Positions 1 through 11,038 of a stretch of DNA of 64,000 nucleotides are shown here, piece after piece. The DNA lies in assembly GCA_019635315.1 (NCBI GenBank), contig JAHBZT010000002.1:62001-126000 (forward strand), given 5' to 3'. Made by a program: the position numbers and the translations under genes. This stretch comes from Rubrivivax sp. Lineage in GTDB: Bacteria; Pseudomonadota; Gammaproteobacteria; Burkholderiales; Burkholderiaceae_C. Numbering within the stretch: the first letter of the stretch is position 1; each line of letters opens with the position of its first letter. The notes beneath the pieces are model-generated. The model was not told the DNA's origin. It saw only the letters and a list, made by a program, of their open reading frames with translations, and made no database searches.

Positions 1-2583
1 CGCGACGCGGCCTGGCGCACGATCGACGCCGCCCGGCGCGAAGGCCGCCACCTGCTGCTCGGCGGCGAGCCGGGCATAGGCAAGAGCCGGCTGCTCGCCG
101 ACTATGCGGCGAAGGCGGGCATCGCCGTGATCGACGCCCGGCCAGGCGACCACGCCGTGCCCTATGCCGTGCTGGCGCGTCTCGTCGACACCTGGCGCCA
201 GCGCTTCGGGGCCCCGGCCGACCCGGATGCACGCTGGGCGGTGCAGGTGCTGGACACGCTGGCGCGCGGCGCCGTCCAGGCACCGGCCGACGGCACGCCG
301 GGCCCGCGCGTGCACGCGGCGCTGCAGGTCTGGGCCGCGCATGCGGCTGCGCAGGGTGCCGCCGGGGCCGCGCTGGACGACCTGCAGTTCTGCGACGCCG
401 CCACGCTGGAGGCGCTGCTGGCGCTGCTGGCCCGTCCGGTCGGCCCGCGCTGGCTGCTCGCCGTGCGCGCCGGCGAGCGGCCGCCCGCGCTCGACGCCTG
501 GCTGGCCGGTCCCGGCGGCGACGCCACCAGCGAACTGACGCTGCCGCCGCTGGACCCCGCGGGCGTGGGCGAGCTGCTGGCGTCGCTGGAACTGCCCGGT
601 GTCGATGCCGCGGCCTGGCTGCCGGTGCTCTGGCGCCAGGCCGGCGGCAGCCCCTTCTTCACGCTGCAGGCGCTGCTGGCCGGCGTGCCGCGCGACGGTG
701 CGGCGGCGACGCCCGGCACCGTGGCGCTGCCCGCGCACCTGGGCCAGCTGCTGGAACGGCGCATCGCGCAACTGTCGCCGCGGGCCCTGCAGGTGGCGGA
801 GGTGGCCGCCCTGGCCGGCGCCGACTTCAGCGCCGCGCTGGGGGCCGCGGTGCTGGGTTGCCATGCGCTCGACCTGGCACCGGCCTGGCGCGAGCTGGAG
901 TCCGCCCAGGTGCTGCGCGACGAGGCCTTCGCGCACGACCTGGTGCGCGAGGCGGCCGAGCGCCTGGTGCCGGCGGCGATCGCGCGCGAGCTGCACCGCC
1001 AGATCGCGGCCGCGCTGGACCCGGCGCGCGTGCCGCCCGTGCGCATCGCGCGCCACCACGAGCGCGCCGGGCAGTGGCCCGAGGCGGCGCAACGTTATGC
1101 CGAGGCCGCCGCCGGCGCGCTGGCGGCCGGCCGGCGCGCCGAGCAGGCGCAGCTGCTGCAGGCCGCGGCCGAGGCCTGCGCACGCGCCGGCCTGCATGCG
1201 CGGCGCGTGGACCTGCTGGCCGAGCGCGTCGGCGCGCTGGTGCAGGCCGGCAGCGGCGACGAGCTGCGCGCCGCCGTCGCCGAGCTGCAGCCGCTGGCGG
1301 CGCGAGACGGACGCGCCTGGCTGCACGCGGTGGTCGCGGCCGAGGCGCAGATCGTCTTCGGCGACTTCGCCGCCGTCTGCGCCGCGATGCCGCAGGCCCT
1401 GGAGGATGCCGTGCGGGCCGGCGACACCGAAGGCGCCTGCCTGGCGGCGCGCCGGCTGGCCACCGCGCTGGCGCACCTGGGGCGACCGCTGGAAGCGGTG
1501 GCCGTGCTGCAGGCGCGCCGGTCCGAGGTCGAGCAGTCGCTGCCGCCACAGGCGCGCGGCGAACTCCTGTGCGAGCTGGGCACCCTGCTCGAACGGGCGG
1601 ACCGGCGTGCCGACGGCGCGCGCGAACTGCAGGCCGGCATCGCGTGTGCGCTGTCCTGCGGCGACCGCCACACCGCGGCCACGGCGCTCGTCAACCTGGG
1701 CGTCAACCGCGTCTACTGGGGCGACGCCGCGGCAGCCGCCGCGGCCGCGACGCAGGGCCTGCAGCTGCGTGCCGCGCTCGACGGCCCGGGCGGCCTCGCG
1801 GCGGGTTTCGAGATGACGCTGGGCGCCATGCAGCGCGACCTCGGCCACTACGCGCAGGCGCTGGAGCACCTGCAGCGTGCGCTGCAGGCCTTCGAGGCCG
1901 ATGGCAACACGCTGTGGGTCGCCAACACCCGTTCGCACCTGGCGCAGCTGTGGATGCACCTGGGGCAATGGGCGCGCGCGGGGCAACTGCTGCAGCCGGC
2001 CGGCGACGGCGTGCCGCCCTTCCTGCAGGCGCGGCTGCGTGCCTTCCAGGCCCTGCTGCACGAGGCGGCCGGCCATGCCGCGCTGACCGGTCTGGACGAG
2101 GCGCTGGCGCTGATCGGCCCCGACGGGCGCGCCGACATCCGGCTGGCCATCGAGCTCGAACGGCTGCCGCGCCTGCCGGCCGAGCAGGCGCTGCCGCGCA
2201 GCGACGAGCTGCTCGCCGAGTCGCAGGCGCGCGAGCTGATGGGGCACGCCGTCGCGGCGCGCGCGGCGCGGGCGCAGCTGCGCCTGCGCGCCGGGCAGCG
2301 GCAGGCGGCGGCGGACGACGCGCGCACCGTGGCCGCCGAGGCCGCGGTGCTGATGCCCAGCGGCCAGTTCCGGCCGGTGCTGTGGCTGGCCGCGGCGCAG
2401 GTGCTGCGCGCGGCCGGCGACGCCGCGGCGGCCGACGACGCGCTGGCGCAGGCCCGCGACTGGGTCGGGCAGCGCGTGGCGCAGGTGCCGGAGCCCTTCC
2501 GCGACAGCTTCCGCCACCGCAACCCGGTGGTCGCGGCGCTGGTCTTCGCGGCGTCCGCGGCCGGCCGGGCCTCGGCGGTGTAG
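1..2583 (+). CDS. STAND/AAA-type ATPase regulator with TPR-like repeats (5' end outside window)
   Basis: The frame is open from the first base, so the true start lies upstream. A Walker A motif GEPGIGKS is encoded at 64-87 and a Walker B-like segment (ALDDLQ) lies near 373-390. The remaining roughly 600 residues are Ala/Leu-rich helical hairpins of TPR type. This layout is known from MalT/LuxR-like and BTAD-type signalling ATPases, where ATP binding and a helical sensor region control an effector domain. No LuxR helix-turn-helix is visible at the C-terminus, so any DNA-binding domain would have to be N-terminal and outside the window. The target is unknown. The next gene starts 201 bp downstream on the same strand after a tandem repeat. 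Confidence 0.75.
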   Translation, partial: RDAAWRTIDAARREGRHLLLGGEPGIGKSRLLADYAAKAGIAVIDARPGDHAVPYAVLARLVDTWRQRFGAPADPDARWAVQVLDTLARGAVQAPADGTPGPRVHAALQVWAAHAAAQGAAGAALDDLQFCDAATLEALLALLARPVGPRWLLAVRAGERPPALDAWLAGPGGDATSELTLPPLDPAGVGELLASLELPGVDAAAWLPVLWRQAGGSPFFTLQALLAGVPRDGAAATPGTVALPAHLGQLLERRIAQLSPRALQVAEVAALAGADFSAALGAAVLGCHALDLAPAWRELESAQVLRDEAFAHDLVREAAERLVPAAIARELHRQIAAALDPARVPPVRIARHHERAGQWPEAAQRYAEAAAGALAAGRRAEQAQLLQAAAEACARAGLHARRVDLLAERVGALVQAGSGDELRAAVAELQPLAARDGRAWLHAVVAAEAQIVFGDFAAVCAAMPQALEDAVRAGDTEGACLAARRLATALAHLGRPLEAVAVLQARRSEVEQSLPPQARGELLCELGTLLERADRRADGARELQAGIACALSCGDRHTAATALVNLGVNRVYWGDAAAAAAAATQGLQLRAALDGPGGLAAGFEMTLGAMQRDLGHYAQALEHLQRALQAFEADGNTLWVANTRSHLAQLWMHLGQWARAGQLLQPAGDGVPPFLQARLRAFQALLHEAAGHAALTGLDEALALIGPDGRADIRLAIELERLPRLPAEQALPRSDELLAESQARELMGHAVAARAARAQLRLRAGQRQAAADDARTVAAEAAVLMPSGQFRPVLWLAAAQVLRAAGDAAAADDALAQARDWVGQRVAQVPEPFRDSFRHRNPVVAALVFAASAAGRASAV

Positions 2584-2657
2584 CGGCGGCCGCGACGGCC
2601 CTGGGCGGCCGCGCGCCCGTGCGGACAGGCCAGTGCCTGATGCGGGGCGAAGTTGCC

Positions 2658-2717
2658 GGCCGGACGGTGCTGGCCGGATGGTGCTGGCCGGATAGTGCTG
2701 GCCGGATGGTGCTGGCC
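2658..2717. repeat. 14-bp tandem repeat, 4.3 copies
   Basis: Four consecutive 14-bp units of the form GGCCGGAYGGTGCT, plus a final GGCC, fill 2658-2717. Copies 1 and 3 each carry one substitution. The repeat lies in the gap between the ATPase gene and the lipoprotein gene, about 68 bp before the latter's start. It has no coding role. It may be a simple slippage product or a protein-binding array. Confidence 0.85.
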
Positions 2718-2784
2718 CCGGCGATAACCCGCCGGTAACGCACCCGGCCCTAGCGTCGCGGCGTCGCTGTCCAGGGAGAAGGCC

Positions 2785-4884
2785 ATGCACGCCGCAGATC
2801 ACGCCCGCCGCGCCGCCGCGGCCGCCGAAGCGCCCGCCGCAGCAGATCGGCGTGCGGAGCCCGGCCGGCCGCGCCCGGCGTCGGGTTCTGGGTCCTGCCG
2901 GGCGTCGGGCCTGATGTCGTGCCTGGTCCTGCTGCTCGCGGCCGGTTGCGGGGGTGGTGGCGGATCGCCGGCCGCCGCCCCCGCGCCGCCGCCGCAGCCG
3001 CCGGTCGTGACGCCGCCGCCGGCGCCGGTGGCCGTCGCGCCGACGCTGGACAGCGAGCCCGCGGATGCGAGCGTCAGCGCCGGGCAGGCGGCGCGCTTCG
3101 CCGTCGTCGCGAACGGCACCGCGCCGCTGGCCTACCAGTGGCTGCGCGACGGCGTGCCGCTGTCCGACGCGACGGCCGCCAGCCTGGACACCGGTGCCAC
3201 CAGCGCCGCCGACGACGGCGCGCGCTACAGCGTGCGCGTCAGCAATGCCGCCGGCAGCGTGGTGTCGCGTGCGGCGCTGCTGACCGTGCTGGTCCCGGCG
3301 GCGACGCGGCAGCGCTGGCTGGCCGGCGTCGCGGCACCGGCCGGTGGCTACCGCGACGCCAGCGTGCAGTATCTCGACCTCGCCAGCCACCGCCGGCTGG
3401 GCGACCTGCTCGCGGTCGACACGACGGCGCCCGCTTCGCCGCAGCGCATCGCGGCGGCCGGCGAGTGGATGCCGCACGTCAGCGTCTTCGCCGCCGACGT
3501 GGCCGGCACGCCGGCGGTCGCGACGGACCTGCGCGAGCGTTTCCGGACCTTTTTCCGCAACGGCCGGCTGCACGGCGTGGACCTCGAACCGGCCGCCGGC
3601 CATGCACCCGCGGCGTCGCAGGTGTCGGCGCTGAATACGGCGTCGATCTGCCAGGGCGACCAGCAGGTGTTCCAGGACTGGACGGCGCCGCGGCAGGCCT
3701 GGTTCGTCTTCCCGGCGCCGGCGGCCGGGGTCACGAACTGCTACAGCGAACGGTCCTGGCGCGCGGTGCGCATGGACATGGCGGCCGCCACGGCGCCGCT
3801 GGTGCTGACGGCGCGGCCGGTGTCGGCGCTGCGCGACGCGCGCGGGGCGATCGAGGGCTTCATCGTGCAGCGTGGCCAGCAGGTGCTGCGCACCGACGCG
3901 CAGTTTGCGAATGCCCAGCCACTGCTCGAGAACCTCGACGGTGCGCTGGAGCTGCGTGCGCATGGCGTGCACGGCCGGCCCGGCCGGCGCTTCCTGCTCT
4001 ACCACCTGGGCAATGCCTTTCAGCCGGCGCAGCAGCAGCTGCGGGCGCTGCCGCTGGACCAGGCCGGGCCGTCGGTGCTGCTGGCCAGCGACATGCGCCC
4101 GGGCTCGGTGGTCGCCGAGGACGGCGACGGCCTCGTCTTCGCGGCGGGCAGCCGGCTGCTGCAGGTGGCGGCGGACCTGTCGGTGCGCACGCTGACGCAG
4201 GCGCTGCCGCTGACCGACGGGCGCCTGTTCCTGACGCCGACGCGCGTGGTCGTCGTGGCCGGCAACATTTCGCCGACCGCGGTCGTCTCGGTGCCGCGCC
4301 AGGGCGGCGACCCGTTGACCCTGGTCACGCTGTCGGGGCAGGGCGACCCGTACCCGACGCTGGTCACGCTGGGCGAGGACGTCGTCGTGCAGATCGGCGT
4401 CGGCACCCAGCAGCTGGGGCTGCACATCGTGGGCAGCGACGGCAGCAATCCGGTGCGCCTGGACACCGGCTACATCGCGGCGGCGCTGCGGCCGGCGGCG
4501 CTGCAGCTGGACCGCGCGGGCTTCGCCTTCGACCACGGCGAGCAGCGCGAGCTGCCCGGCAGCGCCACCAGCGACGGCGTGATCGTCGTCGAGTCGGCCT
4601 TCAACGGCGCGTCGTCGCAGGCCCCCGTCGTGCTGCGCGGGCCGGGCCGCACACGCACCGAGCTGGGACGCTTCCCGGCGCTGACGCAGGTCAACGCGCC
4701 GCTCGGCGAGGCGGAGCCCGGCGACGTGCGCACCGGCGGCGCGTCCGACGGCTTCCTGCGCCGCTACCTGACGCTGCACCAGCGCGACGGCTTCGGGCTG
4801 CTGCAGCGCGAGAACGGCGACCTGCTGCTCGTCGACGCGGCGGGCAGCGGGGCCGTCACGCGCGTCACGGCGGTCGAACCGTGA
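2785..4884 (+). CDS. Putative lipoprotein with Ig-like domain
   Basis: The 699-residue product has a hydrophobic segment ending in a lipobox-like LLAAGC followed by a Gly/Pro/Ala-rich linker, indicating export and lipid anchoring. One Ig-like domain follows at roughly residues 92-165, with the typical YQW and YSVRVSNAAGS pattern. The last 500 residues are beta-rich and could form a propeller-like surface domain, but I recognise no family. The start at 2785 has a good ribosome site (AGGGAGAAG, 2773-2781), although this gives an unusually long, Arg-rich n-region. An internal ATG at 2914 would give a conventional signal peptide. Function is unknown; a cell-envelope role is inferred. Confidence 0.75.
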   Translation: MHAADHARRAAAAAEAPAAADRRAEPGRPRPASGSGSCRASGLMSCLVLLLAAGCGGGGGSPAAAPAPPPQPPVVTPPPAPVAVAPTLDSEPADASVSAGQAARFAVVANGTAPLAYQWLRDGVPLSDATAASLDTGATSAADDGARYSVRVSNAAGSVVSRAALLTVLVPAATRQRWLAGVAAPAGGYRDASVQYLDLASHRRLGDLLAVDTTAPASPQRIAAAGEWMPHVSVFAADVAGTPAVATDLRERFRTFFRNGRLHGVDLEPAAGHAPAASQVSALNTASICQGDQQVFQDWTAPRQAWFVFPAPAAGVTNCYSERSWRAVRMDMAAATAPLVLTARPVSALRDARGAIEGFIVQRGQQVLRTDAQFANAQPLLENLDGALELRAHGVHGRPGRRFLLYHLGNAFQPAQQQLRALPLDQAGPSVLLASDMRPGSVVAEDGDGLVFAAGSRLLQVAADLSVRTLTQALPLTDGRLFLTPTRVVVVAGNISPTAVVSVPRQGGDPLTLVTLSGQGDPYPTLVTLGEDVVVQIGVGTQQLGLHIVGSDGSNPVRLDTGYIAAALRPAALQLDRAGFAFDHGEQRELPGSATSDGVIVVESAFNGASSQAPVVLRGPGRTRTELGRFPALTQVNAPLGEAEPGDVRTGGASDGFLRRYLTLHQRDGFGLLQRENGDLLLVDAAGSGAVTRVTAVEP

Positions 4885-4954
4885 GGCGGCGCCGAGAGCC
4901 GGCCGCCGTGCAAGCGCCCCCCTCGACATCCGCAGCTGCGAAACCAGACGCACG

Positions 4955-6778
4955 ATGAAGATGACGATGATCTGGAGAACGGGACGCGGGCACCGGCTGG
5001 CCCTGCTGTGCGCCGCGACCCTGCTCGGCGGCATGCTGGCAAGCGCAGCGCCGACCGCCGCGGCGCAGGGCCTAGGCGACCTGCTCGACGGCAAGACCGC
5101 CCGCGAACTGCAGCGCGCCGCGCGCGAAGTCGAACGGCAGCGGGCCCGCGAGTCCGCGCGCGAGCGCCGCGAACGTTCGCGCGAGGAGGCACGCGAACGG
5201 CGCGACGCGGTGCGCGACGAACGGCTTGCCGACTGCGAGCGCGTCGCCGCCTGGTTCGCCGGCACCGATCACATCCCGCCCGAGGCGCTGGCGCGGCGCT
5301 TCGGCGGCGGCCCGCGCGGCGACCGTTCGAGCCCGTCGATGCAGCTGCCCTACGAGGCCTGGCTGCTGCAGGACGCCCGCTTCGAGCCGGCCTTCGGCCA
5401 GCGCTACGACGCGATGTCGGTGGACGAAGGCAAGGCGCTGCACGAGGCCTCGCGCGGCGGCTGCACCATGCCGCGCAACGAACGCGGGCAGTCGATGTCC
5501 GACGGCATGCTGCTGTTCCGCGCCTTCGACCCGCGCTTCCAGCCGCAGTACGTGCAGGCCGTGCGCCGGATCCGCGAGGCGCAGGCCCAGGTGCAGCAGA
5601 CGCTGCAGGCGCTGGCCGCGCTGGCGGCGGCGGGCCCGGGGGACGAGGCCGGCCAGGCGCTCGGCCGGCAGGCCGCGCAGCGCGCTGCGCTGGAGGGCTA
5701 CCTGGACGAGCCGCGCCGCGCCGCCTTCCGCCGCGCCTTCGCCGAGACCTACGCCCGGGTCGTCGTCCCGGCCCAGGAGGCGCGCGTCGCGGACGCGGTG
5801 GCGCAGGCGCGCGGCCTGGACGGCCTGCAGGCGCTGGCCCGCCTGCAGGCCGAGCTGCAGGCCGAGGCCCGCGCCGCCGGCGCCGAGGCGCCCGCCCCGG
5901 CCGCGCTGCGCGAGCGCCGCGAGGCCCTGGTGGCCGAGGTCGCCGCCGGCGAACGCGCACGCGTCGACGCGCTGGGCAGCGGCCTGGTGGCGCTGGAGCG
6001 CGGCGTGCAGTGGCACGCGGACTATCGTCAGCGGCTGGAGCCGCTGATCGGCGGCTCGGCGGCCGCGCATGCGCTGGTCGAGCACTTCGAGGCCCGGCGC
6101 GCCGCGGCGCTGCAGGCGGCCGAGCGTGAACTGGCCGAGCGCATCGCCGCCACGCGCAGCGAAGGCGAGCTGCAGGCGCTGGTGGCGCGCTACCTGCCGG
6201 TGGCGGCGGACGAACGCCACGCCGTCGGCACGGCGCTGTTCACGCGCGTGGCGGCGCAGCGCGACGAGCTGCACAAGCGCAGCGTGCTCGGCAGCGCCTC
6301 GCCACCGGCCGCCGGTGGCGGCGGCGCGGCCCGGTCGACGGCACCCGCGGCGCGGCCGGTCGCCGCGGCCGCCGCCAGCGGCGAGCCCAGCGAGTCCGAC
6401 CTGTACGACGCCTTCAACGCCCAGCTGCAGGCGCGCAACGCGGCCGCGCGCGACACCGCGGAACGCTGCAACAACCGGCAGTTCCAGAACGACCCGGTGC
6501 TCGCGATGCAGTGCCTTCAGTACGGGCTGGGCGTGGGCACCACCGGCGGCGGGCAGGGCGTGCGCGCGCCGGAGTTCCGGATCTCGAGCTTCCAGAAGCT
6601 GGGCTGCGAGAAGGCGCAGGGCGAGACCGGCTGGCGCTGCGACTATGCCGCCGGCATCGCCGGCAACGTGCAGCTGCCGCCCTCGATGGCCGTGCTGATG
6701 GGCGCCGGCAACCACGGCCAGGCGCGCTTCGTGCGGCGCGGCGACGGCTGGCTGATGATCCCGGACCCGCCGCGCTGA
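4955..6778 (+). CDS. Exported coiled-coil protein of unknown function
   Basis: The 607-residue product begins with a clear signal peptide (basic start, LALLCAATLLGG core, cleavage plausible after AAAQG). Residues 45-90 form a highly charged Arg/Glu helix rich in RER/RRE repeats. A long Ala/Leu/Glu-rich helical region follows to about residue 440, then an Ala/Pro linker. The roughly 140-residue C-terminal domain contains several Cys (ERCNN, MQCLQYG, LGCEKA, WRCDYA) that may pair in the periplasm. I recognise no family. The gene follows the lipoprotein gene by 70 bp and could be co-transcribed. The start codon lies in an ATGAAGATGACGATG cluster, so the exact start is uncertain. Confidence 0.65.
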   Translation: MKMTMIWRTGRGHRLALLCAATLLGGMLASAAPTAAAQGLGDLLDGKTARELQRAAREVERQRARESARERRERSREEARERRDAVRDERLADCERVAAWFAGTDHIPPEALARRFGGGPRGDRSSPSMQLPYEAWLLQDARFEPAFGQRYDAMSVDEGKALHEASRGGCTMPRNERGQSMSDGMLLFRAFDPRFQPQYVQAVRRIREAQAQVQQTLQALAALAAAGPGDEAGQALGRQAAQRAALEGYLDEPRRAAFRRAFAETYARVVVPAQEARVADAVAQARGLDGLQALARLQAELQAEARAAGAEAPAPAALRERREALVAEVAAGERARVDALGSGLVALERGVQWHADYRQRLEPLIGGSAAAHALVEHFEARRAAALQAAERELAERIAATRSEGELQALVARYLPVAADERHAVGTALFTRVAAQRDELHKRSVLGSASPPAAGGGGAARSTAPAARPVAAAAASGEPSESDLYDAFNAQLQARNAAARDTAERCNNRQFQNDPVLAMQCLQYGLGVGTTGGGQGVRAPEFRISSFQKLGCEKAQGETGWRCDYAAGIAGNVQLPPSMAVLMGAGNHGQARFVRRGDGWLMIPDPPR

Positions 6779-6843
6779 TCCTCCGCGCCGATTCGCGGCG
6801 GGGACCGATTGACGCCGGTCAAGCCGGCTCGGCCAGCGCCGGG

Positions 6844-6870
6844 TTGAACTGCGCCCGCGCAGCCCCATCT
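6844..6870 (+). promoter_or_regulatory. Heat-shock (sigma-32) promoter of clpB
   Basis: TTGAAC at 6844-6849 and CCCCATCT at 6863-6870 are separated by 13 bp. They match the enterobacterial sigma-32 pattern (CTTGAA, 13-17 bp, CCCCATNT), with the -10 element matching at every defined position. The element ends 23 bp before the clpB ATG, and a GGAGG ribosome site (6884-6888) lies between them, so the transcript would have a very short leader. Confidence 0.8.
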
Positions 6871-6893
6871 GCCGCGTCAACCCGGAGGATTCC

Positions 6894-9488
<2,595 letters not shown>

Positions 9489-9494
9489 CCCGTC

Positions 9495-9524
9495 GCGGGC
9501 CGTGCGGCACGCCGCGCGGCCCGC
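9495..9524 (+). terminator. Strong GC hairpin after clpB
   Basis: Seven bases after the clpB stop, 9495-9508 and 9511-9524 form a 13-pair stem with one mismatch and a two-base central gap. There is no T-run, so rho-independent action is possible but not assured. Confidence 0.5.
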
Positions 9525-9550
9525 GCAGGCCGCGCGCGGGGCGCCGGCTC

Positions 9551-9655
9551 ATACGGCTTCGCATTCAATGCGATAACAAGGCGCGAAGCCGAGGACAGTG
9601 CTGACGCACGGCGAGGCGAAGCAACGCGGTTCGCGCGTTGAATGCGAAGCCGTAT
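9551..9655. repeat. Palindromic MITE-like element between clpB and ppk2
   Basis: An 18-bp perfect inverted repeat (9551-9568 and 9638-9655) encloses about 69 bp. A second nested inverted pair, GCGCGAA (9581-9587) and TTCGCGC (9630-9636), continues the stem. The terminal base of the right arm is the last base of the ppk2 stop codon. It separates two convergent genes. It could be a bidirectional transcription barrier or a non-autonomous mobile repeat; no transposase is nearby. Confidence 0.7.
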
Positions 9656-10866
9656 CAGCTGCCGTTGCCCTGCGCGAGCAGATCCTCCTCCAGCGCGCTC
9701 GGCACCAGCGAGGGCCGGCCCACGATCAGCGGGTCGACCGGACCGACCGTCGACAGGTCGCGCCGCGCGTACGGCAGTCGCGTCAGCACGTAGCGCAGCG
9801 CATTCAGGCGCGCGCGCTTCTTGCAGTCGCTCTTGATCACGGTCCACGGCGCGTCGGAGGTGTCGCAGTGCACGAACATGGCCTCCTTGGCGCGCGTGTA
9901 CTCGTCCCACTTGTCCAGGCTGGCCATGTCGATGGGGCTGAGCTTCCACTGCTTCAGCGGGTGCACCTTGCGCTCGCGGAAGCGCCGGCGCTGTTCGTCG
10001 CGGCTGACCGAGAACCAGAACTTGAACAGGTGCACGCCGCTGCGCACCAGCTGGCGCTCGAACTCCGGCGCCTGGCGCAGGAATTCGTCGTACTCGGCGT
10101 CGGAGCAGAAGCCCATCACGCGCTCGACGCCGGCGCGGTTGTACCAGCTGCGGTCGAACAGCACGATCTCGCCGCGCGTGGGCAGGTGCTGGATGTAGCG
10201 CTGGAAGTACCACTGCCCGCGCTCGACCTCGCTGGGCTTCTCCAGCGCCACGACCCGCGCGCCGCGCGGGTTGAGGTGCTCCATGAAGCGCTTGATCGTG
10301 CCGCCCTTGCCGGCCGCGTCGCGACCCTCGAACAGGATGACGACGCGCTGACCGGTCTCCTTGACCCAGGCCTGCAGCTTCAGCAGTTCGACCTGCAGGC
10401 GGTACTTCTGGCGCTCGTAGCTCTTGCGCGAGAGCAGGTTGCGGTAGGGGTAGGCGCCTTCGCGCCAGCCGGCGGACAGCTCGGTGTCGGGGTCGACGCC
10501 CTCGGGTGAACGCTCGGCGTCGGGCTTGAACAGCGCGCGGCGCAGCGCGCGCGCCTCGTCGGGCGACGCGCCGCTGATCAGCGCCTGCAACTGGCGCACC
10601 GTGTCGTGCGCGGCGCCGCCGTCGCTGCCCTTGGCCAGCAGGTCGGCGACCACCATGCGCTGCACCGTCGTCGTGGTGCTGGTACGGCGGGCGATGCGTT
10701 CCGCCTGCGCGCCGCGCGTGCCGCGGCCCGCCGAGGTGTCGCCGGCGGTCACCGGGCGTGCGCCGGCACGTGCGGCTGTCGTCCGGCGGCGCGCGGCCGC
10801 GGGCGTGGCGACCGCCAGTGCATCGGGTCGGGCTGGCGTGGCAGGGGTGCGTGTCGTCTTGGGCAC
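9655..10866 (-). CDS. ppk2: Polyphosphate kinase 2 family protein
   Basis: The C-terminal 300 residues carry the PPK2 signature: Walker A GRDAAGKGG, the RGARVVALEKPS segment, the Walker B-like LFDRSWYNRAGVERVMGF lid region, and FKFWFSVSRDEQ. These enzymes transfer phosphate between polyphosphate and nucleotides in the cytoplasm. A disordered Arg/Thr/Ala-rich N-terminal extension of over 100 residues precedes the kinase domain. The frame is open to an ATG-type start at 10995. I chose GTG at 10866 because a GGGAAAGG motif precedes it, but the start is uncertain. The stop codon overlaps the arm of the palindromic element. The donor/acceptor subclass cannot be settled from sequence alone. Confidence 0.9.
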   Translation of the reverse strand: MPKTTRTPATPARPDALAVATPAAARRRTTAARAGARPVTAGDTSAGRGTRGAQAERIARRTSTTTTVQRMVVADLLAKGSDGGAAHDTVRQLQALISGASPDEARALRRALFKPDAERSPEGVDPDTELSAGWREGAYPYRNLLSRKSYERQKYRLQVELLKLQAWVKETGQRVVILFEGRDAAGKGGTIKRFMEHLNPRGARVVALEKPSEVERGQWYFQRYIQHLPTRGEIVLFDRSWYNRAGVERVMGFCSDAEYDEFLRQAPEFERQLVRSGVHLFKFWFSVSRDEQRRRFRERKVHPLKQWKLSPIDMASLDKWDEYTRAKEAMFVHCDTSDAPWTVIKSDCKKRARLNALRYVLTRLPYARRDLSTVGPVDPLIVGRPSLVPSALEEDLLAQGNGS

Positions 10867-11038
10867 GGCAGATCGGCCTTTCCCGGGTCGGCGAGGACAG
10901 ACCCGTGCTCGGTTGAAAGTCCTCATCATGCCCAGCGGCCCCATCGGGCGCTTGATGGCGGTCAAGCGATGACCGCGAGCCCTGGGCCGTACCACGCTGC
11001 AGCGCCGGGCGGGCGGGCCGCGCCGGGGCGGGCGGCGC

